From positions 1 to 20,549 of the forward strand of contig CAJMRL010000032.1 of the NCBI GenBank assembly GCA_905215805.1: 20,549 bases of DNA, given 5' to 3'. The position numbers and the translations under genes are program-made. The notes below the pieces were generated by a model. That model saw only the letters and a program-made list of their open reading frames with translations, did no database searches and had not been told where the DNA came from. The stretch is from an uncultured bacterium. Its GTDB lineage: Bacteria > Bacillota > Clostridia > UBA1381. Of this stretch, positions 13,867 through 20,549 are shown piece by piece. Position 1 is the first letter of the stretch. Every line of letters starts with the position of its first letter.

Positions 13867-15393
13867 GTGCCTCAGTTAAAGAAAGCCTTTATCTATGCGA
13901 GATTCTCGTCTGATATGCAAAGGAATGAATCTATCGATGCGCAAATAAGGGCAGCAGAAAAATATGCGGCACAGAATGACTATATTGTTATTAATAAATA
14001 TATTGATAGAGCTAAATCGGCCACTACAGATCAAAGGCCGCAATTCCAACAGATGATGAGCGATATTGTAAGCACCGATGTAGATGCTATAACAGTGCAT
14101 AAGCTTGACAGGTTTGCACGAAATAGATATAAAAGTGCCATTTATCGCAACATCATGAAGAAAAACAATGTTGTGTTGTTATCTGTGCTCGAAAACCTTA
14201 ATGATAGTCCTGAGGCTATAATCTTAGAGGCTGTCATTGAAGGATATAACGAATATTATAGTAAAAACCTTGCACGAGAGGTTGAAAAGGGTAAGAGGGA
14301 AAATGCAATACAATGTAAGCATGTAGGCGGTATCCCTCCTCTCGGATATGATGTTGATCCTGTAACTAAAAAATTGACTATCAATCGCTTTGAGGCAGAG
14401 GCCGTAAAGATGATTTATTCGATGTATTTAGACGGGTGTGGATATGGTGAAATAATATTTAACTTGAATCAAAGAGGGTTCAAAACAAAAAGGGGTAATG
14501 CTTTTAGAAAAAATTCTATTTATGAAATTTTAAAAAATGAGAAGTATACGGGTGTTTACATATATAATAAATCAGCTGCTAAAAATGCAGATGGTACATA
14601 TAACAGACACAAATACAAAACTGATGATGAAATTATAAGAGTACCTGATGGGATCCCTCAGATTATTTCTCAAAAGGACTTTGACAAGGTACAAATTAAA
14701 ATACAACAGAGAAGACGAAAAACTGCTACATACAAGGCAAAGCATGATTATTTGCTTACCGGAAAGATACAGTGTGGTATATGCGGAAGTATATATGTTG
14801 GTAATGCCAGAAAGGCTAATGCAACTCATCCTGAATATATATCATACAGGTGCTCGCGTAAAAATGGCAGTTTGAAATGCCGCAATAGGGGAATACGTAA
14901 AGATATTATAGAAAATATCGTTTTGTCAAGATTGGCGGATTACTTTTTTGATGAGTCTATATTAAGTGGTCTATCAAAGGCGTATAACGAGTATATCGCC
15001 AGTCAGGACACCTCCTTAAACAATCGTATTCAGGGTATAGACGATGATTTGTCTGATATAGATAGGCAAATCAGCAATATTGTAAATGTAGTAGCTCAGA
15101 CAGGAAGTGCCGCCCTTTCGGATAGACTCAAAGAGCTTGAGCAGGAAAGGGTCGAAAAACTATATTTATTATCGTCACTGCAAGAGCAATTGCATAGCAA
15201 TCGGATAGATGATAAAAGCTTGAAGGTGGCGTTTCAAAAGGCAAAAGAGATGTTGAAAAACGGGAATCTTGCAACGCAAAAGCTGATAGTTAATACATAT
15301 ATCAACTGTGTAAAGTTATATCCGGACAGGATTGAGATTATTTTTAATCTTATGCCAAACTATACTGTAAAGGATATTCTATCAAAAGGATAA
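13867..15393 (+). CDS. Large serine recombinase (site-specific integrase)
   Basis: 508 residues from GTG at 13867 (GAGGTG at 13856-13861). The catalytic domain holds YARFSSDMQ with the probable nucleophile Ser14 and LDRFARNRY with active-site arginines. The recombinase domain follows (GGIPPLGYDVDP to EILKNEKYTGVYIYNK). The zinc-ribbon domain has Cys303, Cys306, Cys329 and Cys338, with a coiled coil after it (about 380-470). All domains of an active large serine integrase are present. It would integrate and excise the element at attP/attB sites, which normally lie close to one end of its gene. The small upstream ORF or the HTH at 6793 could be directionality factors. Confidence 0.95.
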   Translation: MPQLKKAFIYARFSSDMQRNESIDAQIRAAEKYAAQNDYIVINKYIDRAKSATTDQRPQFQQMMSDIVSTDVDAITVHKLDRFARNRYKSAIYRNIMKKNNVVLLSVLENLNDSPEAIILEAVIEGYNEYYSKNLAREVEKGKRENAIQCKHVGGIPPLGYDVDPVTKKLTINRFEAEAVKMIYSMYLDGCGYGEIIFNLNQRGFKTKRGNAFRKNSIYEILKNEKYTGVYIYNKSAAKNADGTYNRHKYKTDDEIIRVPDGIPQIISQKDFDKVQIKIQQRRRKTATYKAKHDYLLTGKIQCGICGSIYVGNARKANATHPEYISYRCSRKNGSLKCRNRGIRKDIIENIVLSRLADYFFDESILSGLSKAYNEYIASQDTSLNNRIQGIDDDLSDIDRQISNIVNVVAQTGSAALSDRLKELEQERVEKLYLLSSLQEQLHSNRIDDKSLKVAFQKAKEMLKNGNLATQKLIVNTYINCVKLYPDRIEIIFNLMPNYTVKDILSKG

Positions 15394-15432
15394 TTAGATA
15401 ACAAATAAGTCTATCATAAATCATAATTGATA

Positions 15433-15588
15433 ATGTCTGTTTTGAAATCGGCGGGTAACAAGAAGTGTAAAAACCAAGAAATTCGTAAGGAGGTTGTCAA
15501 GAAAATAGTTTTGAAAAAGTTTTCGGGAATCGTCTTTGATGATGAGGTGATTCCCGAAACCCTTGACAAAATCAATGATACAATATAA
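15433..15588 (+). pseudogene. Remnant of a second large serine recombinase
   Basis: A 51-codon open frame reads SAGNKKCKNQEIRKEVV then FDDEVIPETLDKI, the pattern that follows the zinc-ribbon of large serine recombinases (end of ribbon plus start of coiled coil). Everything before and after is missing. It starts 40 nt after the intact integrase stop, so it may mark an older recombinase gene into which, or next to which, the present element recombined. It also contains TTTCGGGAATC/GATTCCCGAAA, an 11-bp inverted repeat. Confidence 0.6.
15516..15561. repeat. 11-bp inverted repeat with outer arms
   Basis: TTTCGGGAATC (from about 15522) and GATTCCCGAAA (to about 15560) are complementary. Outside them TTGTCAAG and CTTGACAA add a second pairing. 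The repeat lies inside the recombinase remnant and may be chance within coding sequence or a binding site near an element end. Confidence 0.4.
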
Positions 15589-15658
15589 TGAATCTAAGTA
15601 TTATTTAACGAAATAAATCGGTAATATATGATTTTATATATATAAAGACGTGTCTGCA

Positions 15659-15687
15659 TTGACAACAACGTAATTTTATGGTATACT
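15659..15687 (+). promoter_or_regulatory. Consensus promoter of the AAA ATPase gene
   Basis: TTGACA at 15659-15664, exactly 17 nt, then TATACT at 15682-15687. The predicted start is about 15 nt before the ATPase ATG at 15708, giving a very short leader containing GGGAGG at 15694-15699. Confidence 0.8.
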
Positions 15688-15707
15688 GTCGATGGGAGGC
15701 GATACTT

Positions 15708-16880
15708 ATGGTAAAGATAAATCCATATAGACCGGGTGCAGGCTTGAAGCCTATGTATTTAGCGGGCAGAGAAGATGAGATTTCGGAAGTGAGTCGGATA
15801 TTTGATGCTTTATCAATGCAGATCCCTACACAGTCTATCATATACAGTGGTTTAAGAGGTGTAGGCAAAACTGTTTTAATAAATGAATTGTATACAATAG
15901 CAGAAGCAAAGGGGATATTTTGCAGGCATATCGAGATAGAGGAAAAACAGGATTTCATTGCGCAAATTGCTGCTTGCGCACAAACCTTTTTGCGTGAAGT
16001 CAGTATCAAAGAACGTGTAAAACATCTTATAACAAAATCAATAGATTCAATTAAATCTTTGGTTATTTCGTTCGATCCGAATGACAGTACTTTTTCTTTA
16101 TCGATGCAGGAAAGGGAGCTATATAAATCAAACAGCCTTACGCAGAGTCTGACAGATGTTTTTGTCAACATAGGCGCAGTCGCATTAGAGGCAGAAACTC
16201 CATTGTGTTTCTTTATTGATGAAATTCAATATATGAAATCACATGAACTAGGCTCACTGATCGCGGCCTTGCACAGAAGCAACCAAATGGGATATCCCCT
16301 TATGGTAATAGGTGCAGGATTGCCTAAAATATACAAAATGTTATCAGAGGAAAAATCATATGCCGAAAGATTATTTATGTATAAAGAAATAGGTTCATTA
16401 AGCAGAGAGCAATCGATTGAAGCTATTGTATATCCTGTTGAGAGGTTTAACGTCACCTATACAGATAAGGCATTAGATAAAATTATTGATATAACTAAAG
16501 GCTATCCGTACTTTATACAACAGTTCTGCCAGGTAATATATAATAACACCGATAGTAATACTATTGATGAAAATGATGTTGAGAACTCAATCAATGACTT
16601 TTTTGAGATTTTAGACAAGGGATTCTTCAAAGTAAGATACGAACGCTGCTCGGAGATGGACAAAAAGTTTATATTTGCGATGGTTGATTGCGGTGAATTA
16701 CCTTGTACTATATCAAATGTAGCAAGAAATATGAATAAAACAGTTAAAAGTATATCGCCTATAAGAGCGCAGTTGATAAATAAAGGATTAATCTATGCTG
16801 TCAGACACAGCGAACTGGATTTTACTGTTCCCGAATTTGATGGGTTCATTAAACGACAGTCTGATTTTATAGAACGTTAA
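15708..16880 (+). CDS. AAA ATPase (AAA_16-like), cargo gene
   Basis: 390 residues; ATG 15708 is used because GGGAGG (15694-15699) fits it and the consensus promoter would leave no leader for the ATG at 15678. The opening NPYRPGAGLKPMYLAGRE is characteristic of a widespread Firmicutes ATP-binding family. Walker A is GLRGVGKT at 48-55 and Walker B is LCFFIDE at 166-172, followed by an IGAGLPKI sensor 1-like segment and an Orc/STAND-like lid (GYPYFIQQFCQVIY). The C-terminal 90 residues look like a winged helix (TISNVARNMNKTVKSISPIRAQLINKGLIY). It may be a DNA-binding AAA+ switch protein. The cellular role is unknown; it stands alone between recombinase remnants. Confidence 0.8.
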   Translation: MVKINPYRPGAGLKPMYLAGREDEISEVSRIFDALSMQIPTQSIIYSGLRGVGKTVLINELYTIAEAKGIFCRHIEIEEKQDFIAQIAACAQTFLREVSIKERVKHLITKSIDSIKSLVISFDPNDSTFSLSMQERELYKSNSLTQSLTDVFVNIGAVALEAETPLCFFIDEIQYMKSHELGSLIAALHRSNQMGYPLMVIGAGLPKIYKMLSEEKSYAERLFMYKEIGSLSREQSIEAIVYPVERFNVTYTDKALDKIIDITKGYPYFIQQFCQVIYNNTDSNTIDENDVENSINDFFEILDKGFFKVRYERCSEMDKKFIFAMVDCGELPCTISNVARNMNKTVKSISPIRAQLINKGLIYAVRHSELDFTVPEFDGFIKRQSDFIER

Positions 16881-16901
16881 ACCTGTGACGTAAGAAAATT
16901 A

Positions 16902-16930
16902 TGGACAAATATTCAGTAATATGTTATACT
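16902..16930 (+). promoter_or_regulatory. Promoter upstream of the 17011 gene
   Basis: TGGACA at 16902-16907, 17-nt spacer, TATACT at 16925-16930. One mismatch from consensus in each hexamer and ideal spacing; located about 80 nt before the start at 17011. Confidence 0.65.
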
Positions 16931-17010
16931 ATATATGTACACGCTATAGAGTAGAAAAGAATTTTGAGGTTTAGAACAGCGACAAAGCTTTTATGGAAGG
17001 ATGTTGGCTA

Positions 17011-17452
17011 ATGGGACTTTTGTTTAAAGTAAAAAACGCTCTGGGTCTGCACCCTGTACAGATACAGTCAAGAACCGTGACTGCTACTCCGGATCTGTTT
17101 CCTCCGGAAGCGCAGGAGCGGATCAAGGAAATCGTAAAAACAAGAAAACCTACTAAATTCAAAATTGGCGATACAGTAACATATCTTCTTGACGATGTGG
17201 ATACAAGAGATCCCAGATGCCCATCATTTAGCTATACGCATTTTGTGGACATAGATTATAACGGATGCAAGCAAGAGTTTATAGGGATACGTCAAGGCAA
17301 GGCATATATAAAAATCAATCCGATATTTTTAAAAAAGCTGTAAGGAATACGAAAACTATATGCTGTATTATGCCAATATACGCTATGTTAATAGAATCAA
17401 TCTAAAGACGTATGATGAGATTTTTGATATAAAAATAGGGGAGAGGTTATAA
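17011..17452 (+). pseudogene. Small hypothetical gene with a frame break
   Basis: ATG 17011 follows GGAAGGA (16995-17001); the ATG at 16993 overlaps that site. The frame encodes 110 residues with a Lys-rich linker, then FKIGDTVTYLLDD and FVDIDYNGCKQEFIGIRQGKAYIKI, a small beta-barrel-like region, and stops at 17341-17343. Removing one A from the A6 run at 17331-17336 lets the protein continue as SCKEYENYMLYYANIRYVN to a stop at 17450-17452, which looks like a natural C-terminus. No family is recognised. It has its own promoter and ends before the terminator at 17522. Confidence 0.5.
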
Positions 17453-17521
17453 ACGGCAGTGAGCCTTCTCCGCCATTGCGTCAATGCACTTTTGGACTGG
17501 TGGACATTGACACAGACGTGT

Positions 17522-17552
17522 GAGGATATTGCTTTGACAATATCCTCTTTTT
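17522..17552 (+). terminator. Intrinsic terminator
   Basis: GAGGATATTG (17522-17531) and CAATATCCTC (17538-17547) form a 10-bp perfect stem with a 6-nt loop, followed by five T. It ends rightward transcription just where the convergent recombinase fragment stops. Confidence 0.85.
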
Positions 17553-18417
17553 ACGTCTCCAATAAATTTTTTATAAACCTATACTCTATCTTGATCTCCT
17601 GCACTTGCCTGTCATATATCTTTTTTCTTTCCGACACGGTTATGCTGTCTATCAGACCGAAAACGATCTCGCGAGTAAGGGTTTTTAATTCTGTGTATTG
17701 ACTTATCATATCAAGCCAGTCGTTTATATTATCCGTTGTCTCCTGAAACGCTGAAAGCTCGGAGCGCAGTTTGGGAAGCTTATCTTCCAACAGCTCTTGC
17801 TCTTTCGAGAAATCATTCATAAGACCTCTGAATACATTTTCCGGTATCGCGCCTGTGCATTTATCCTCATAAAGGTTTTTCAAGCGTATTCCGATCTCCT
17901 CGAGCCGTTTCTCGGTCTCACGTATCTTGCTCCTTAATGTGCCAGTCTCCCTGCTGTTATTCTTTTTCATCGAAGCTATCAGCTTTGCGGCTATTTCCTC
18001 TTTTTCATCAGCTGCAAGCTGCGCATATTTCCGAATATCATTCAGAACAAACTGACTGAGCACCTCTTCCTCAATGTAATGATTTGAACATGCCTTAGCT
18101 CCGTTGTTATTGTAACGGCTGCATCGGTATATTCCCTTTTCACAGGATTGCAGTCTTTTTACCGAATATGCCAGCGGTGATCCGCAGTCTGCGCATTTCA
18201 GCAGCCCGGCAAACATTCCGACCTTTTTCTTGTTTGTGGTCTTTACTCTTGAATTTGAGTTCAAGCGTTCCTGCACCTTATCCCATACCAAGCGGTCAAC
18301 AATAGGCTCATGCGTATTTTCCACAACGATCCAATCTTCGGGATCGACTACGCGGCGTTTCTTAGTCTTAAATGAAACGACCTGCCTTTTGCCCTGCACC
18401 ATATTGCCTATGTAGTT
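17551..18417 (-). pseudogene. 5'-truncated large serine recombinase (C-terminal half)
   Basis: Starting from the right, the frame opens with NYIGNMVQGKRQ, an internal motif of the recombinase domain, and a TAG stands immediately before it at 18418-18420. It continues through VVENTHEPIVDRLVWDKV, the zinc-ribbon (KCADCG...YRCSRYNNNGAKACSNHYIEE) and a long coiled coil (RSKIRETEKRLEEIG) to a natural-looking end (283 codons from the internal ATG at 18402). The resolvase catalytic domain with the active-site Ser is absent, so it cannot recombine. It differs from the recombinase at 13867, so it derives from another element. Its truncated end abuts the truncated end of the AIPR gene head to head. Confidence 0.85.
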
Positions 18418-19309
18418 CTAAGGATTTTATTACCGTTAAGGAATTAATTGGATGGCAGATTGTAAATGGAGGTCAAACAACCGCATCCATATATGCAGCA
18501 TTTCAGAACAAAGTTGACCTTGAAAATGTCAATATTCAAATGAAGCTAACTGTAATAAAATCTGATGATGAAATGGATACTGTAATTAGCAATATTTCTA
18601 AGTATGCTAACAGCCAAAATAAAATTACAATGTCTGACTTTAGCGCAAATGACGATTTCCATATCAAATTGGAACAACTTTCACGCAAAATTTATATACC
18701 TGTAGAAAAAGGAAAGCCATCACAAAGATGGTTTTATGAAAGAGCGCGGGGGCAGTACAATGTTGAGGTAAATCGTCAGCTTACACCTGCTTCTAAAAAA
18801 AATATAAAGAACAAAATCCTAAAAATAAATGTATTTCTAAAACTGTAGCAGCTAAATGTGCTATGTGTTGGCTGAAATATCCGCATATTGTCAGCAGAGG
18901 ATTAGAAACAAATTTTGTGAAGTATTCTGAAATGATTCATAGTGGTGAGATTCCTGCACCAGATGAAAAATTTTACTGTGATTTAATTGCTCAGGTAATT
19001 TTATTTCAGAAGTGTGATAAAATTGTAGATGCTCAGAATTTTGGTGGATACAAAGCACAAATAAACTATTATACAGTAGCGTTATTATCGGAATATCACA
19101 GTGACAAAATCGATTTGGATTATATATGGAAGTATCAGAATATATCACCTGAAACAGCAGAAATTATTGAAAATAGTTGCTATAAGGTTTGGAATCACTT
19201 TATGAATCCAAACACTAATAATGCAAAAGGGGTCAATATTACCCAGTGGTGTAAAAAAGAAGACTGTTGGACGCTCTTAAAAGAGAGGTATTCCAGAGAT
19301 TCTATTTAA
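18417..19309 (+). pseudogene. 5'-truncated, frame-broken AIPR gene
   Basis: The remaining part carries the AIPR (abortive infection phage resistance, PF10592-type) signature: WQIVNGGQTTASIYAAF, ISKYANSQNKI, SDFSANDDFHIKLEQLSRK and WFYERARGQYNVE. The N-terminal half is missing, cut at the junction with the recombinase fragment. The first frame ends at about 18848. Adding one A to the A8 run at 18795-18802 joins it to YKEQNPKNKCISKTVAAK and PHIVSRGLETNFVKYSEM, continuing to TAA at 19307-19309, as in intact AIPR proteins. AIPR proteins occur in complex restriction-modification loci and abortive infection. Here it precedes a cytosine methyltransferase gene by 27 nt, consistent with that locus type, but the protein is almost certainly non-functional. 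Confidence 0.85.
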
Positions 19310-19336
19310 TTAATAAAGAATGAGAGAGGTTATAAA

Positions 19337-20524
19337 ATGTATAAAGTAATTGACTTGTTTGCTGGTGCAGGAGGTTTAAGTTTTGGCTTTGAAAAAACAG
19401 GCAAATATGAGATTACTGCGTCATTTGAGATAAATAAAAATGCGCAAAAAACATATATCAAAAATTATCCCAACACAAAAGTTTTTTCTGATGTGTGTTC
19501 AGCCAAATATGATGAGATTCTTAAAGAATTCGGAGAAATAGATGTGGTAATCGGAGGCCCCCCCTGTCAGGGTTTCTCTAATGCTAACAGGCAAAAAAAT
19601 CATGCTGTAAGTCAAAATAATATGTTAGTGAAAGAATATGTAAGAGCTGTGAGAGAAATTAAGCCTAAAGCATTTGTGATGGAAAATGTCGGGATGCTTA
19701 AATCTGATGTTCATCGATTTTATCTTAGGAACGATGAAGAAGAAATGATAGAAAAATATAATATACAAACGACTGAATCAGAGATTCGGCTATTAGAGGC
19801 AAAATATGATCCAGATGATTTTGCTGATGATATAAAGGATATAAAAAAAGTAAGAGAGGTTTTATGGGAAGAAGATGATTACAAACTTCTAAATATAATT
19901 TTTCGCCAGAGAAATAATTCTAATAAATGTGAAGTTGCATTAAAGAAGTATGAGCGCAAACTCGAGAAACTTGCCGAGCAAATACTTTCTAAAGAATATT
20001 CAGATCAATACCAGTGTTTTGTTGATACCGCCAATGCGATAAAAATATATTACACTGATGGAGGTAACACAAAATGGATTATTAAAAAAATAGAGAAAAC
20101 CATTATGATTCAGCGAATGCTAAGCAAGGTGAACGAATTATTTGAAAACAAGCTAAAAATTGAGAGATATAAAAATGAAAATGGAATATCGGTATTTGTC
20201 CGTTCTTATTCTGTGTTGGACTATCTTACTCATGTACTTGGTGCTGATGAACATGGATATAACTTTAAATCAGGAATACTGTGCGCAACTGAATTTGGCG
20301 TTCCTCAGAGGAGAAATCGCTTTGTATTTATGGGAGTAAAGAAAGAAATTGCAAAGGAAGTATCTTTGCCTATCGGAACATTTAAAGAGCAAGAGTTTAG
20401 AACAGTAAAAGATGCTATTGCTGATTTAGAAAATGTACCACCAACTTATGATGTTGCAAAGGATGATGGAATTGCTCTTAATAATAATTTTGTTAGGGGC
20501 TGTGACAAAATAGCAGCCAAATAA
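19337..20524 (+). CDS. DNA (cytosine-5) methyltransferase, C-terminally short
   Basis: 395 residues. Motif I DLFAGAGGLSFGFE (6-19), motif IV GGPPCQGFS with catalytic Cys77, motif VI ENV at 116-118 and motif VIII PQRRNR at 323-328 are all present. About 180 residues of charged helical sequence separate ENV from the FGVPQRRNR region, much longer than usual. After motif VIII only about 67 residues remain; the target-recognition domain and motifs IX and X are not seen. The frame ends in TAA at 20522-20524, while the window closes 25 nt later with another frame open (QPNNKKNEDD). A frame break or truncation near 20500 is likely. It would transfer methyl from S-adenosylmethionine to C5 of cytosine, protecting host DNA in the same locus as AIPR. 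Confidence 0.85.
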   Translation: MYKVIDLFAGAGGLSFGFEKTGKYEITASFEINKNAQKTYIKNYPNTKVFSDVCSAKYDEILKEFGEIDVVIGGPPCQGFSNANRQKNHAVSQNNMLVKEYVRAVREIKPKAFVMENVGMLKSDVHRFYLRNDEEEMIEKYNIQTTESEIRLLEAKYDPDDFADDIKDIKKVREVLWEEDDYKLLNIIFRQRNNSNKCEVALKKYERKLEKLAEQILSKEYSDQYQCFVDTANAIKIYYTDGGNTKWIIKKIEKTIMIQRMLSKVNELFENKLKIERYKNENGISVFVRSYSVLDYLTHVLGADEHGYNFKSGILCATEFGVPQRRNRFVFMGVKKEIAKEVSLPIGTFKEQEFRTVKDAIADLENVPPTYDVAKDDGIALNNNFVRGCDKIAAK

Positions 20525-20549
20525 CAAGAAAAATGAGGACGATTGCAAT

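Noticed and set aside
17326..17343. Programmed -1 frameshift at A-AAA-AAG in the 17011 gene
   Set aside because: The heptamer is in phase, but the -1 frame gives non-protein-like sequence that stops soon; the protein-like continuation needs the +1 frame, so a base insertion is more likely.
17459..17701. Rightward 80-residue ORF across the terminator
   Set aside because: It runs antisense to the end of a clear recombinase fragment and through a strong terminator; a shadow frame.
1..20549. tRNA or rRNA genes
   Set aside because: No cloverleaf, TTCRANY-type T-loop context or rRNA-like segment was recognised on either strand by eye; a tRNA scan could overturn this.

Overview
The window looks like low-GC Firmicutes DNA, most likely from a gut Clostridia lineage (Ruminococcus/Oscillospiraceae-like). 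The evidence is the AT-rich sequence, strong AGGAGG-type ribosome binding sites, frequent GTG/TTG starts, and the gene families present. It is an accessory region: mobile-element modules, conflict genes and many broken genes. Genus-level assignment is inference.

Region 1 (about 28-4561, + strand) is a compact operon-like cassette. It holds a coiled-coil C-terminal fragment, a 126-residue protein with one C-terminal membrane segment, a 964-residue HerA/DUF87-type P-loop ATPase, a small HNH/Endo VII-fold (WHH-like) nuclease resembling polymorphic-toxin C-termini, and a probable immunity protein. A decayed WYL-domain regulator (4580-5349) and a hairpin-rich stretch (5608-5765) follow.

Region 2 (5738-6975, - strand) holds an excisionase-like HTH gene and a broken superfamily 2 helicase, leftovers of an integrative element. 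Region 3 (7111-9230, + strand) is an amidoligase operon: a zinc-ribbon/amidoligase gene with a frame break, a class II glutamine amidotransferase, and a 33-codon ORF overlapping its stop.

Region 4 (9381-15393) looks like a small integrative element or phage satellite. It has a Hin/Tn3-type resolvase, a promoter and repeat-rich leader resembling a res or control region, two ORFs joined by a dnaX-type A-AAA-AAG site, a terminator, a tandem 119-bp duplication carrying extended -10 promoters, a Lys-rich protein, a P4/D5-type SF3 helicase (primase C-terminal part), a 41-residue ORF and an intact large serine recombinase.

Region 5 (15433-18402) carries a recombinase remnant, an AAA ATPase and a frame-broken small gene, each of the latter two behind its own good promoter, a terminator, and the C-terminal half of another large serine recombinase on the - strand. 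Region 6 (18417-20549) is the flank: a 5'-truncated, frame-broken AIPR abortive-infection gene and a C5-cytosine methyltransferase, typical partners in a complex restriction-modification locus.

The strongest cross-cutting observation is that at least five gene breaks fall exactly at A or T homopolymers of 5-8 bases. Most are explained by one missing base, so part of the apparent decay may be sequencing error, although one site is also a textbook slippery heptamer.
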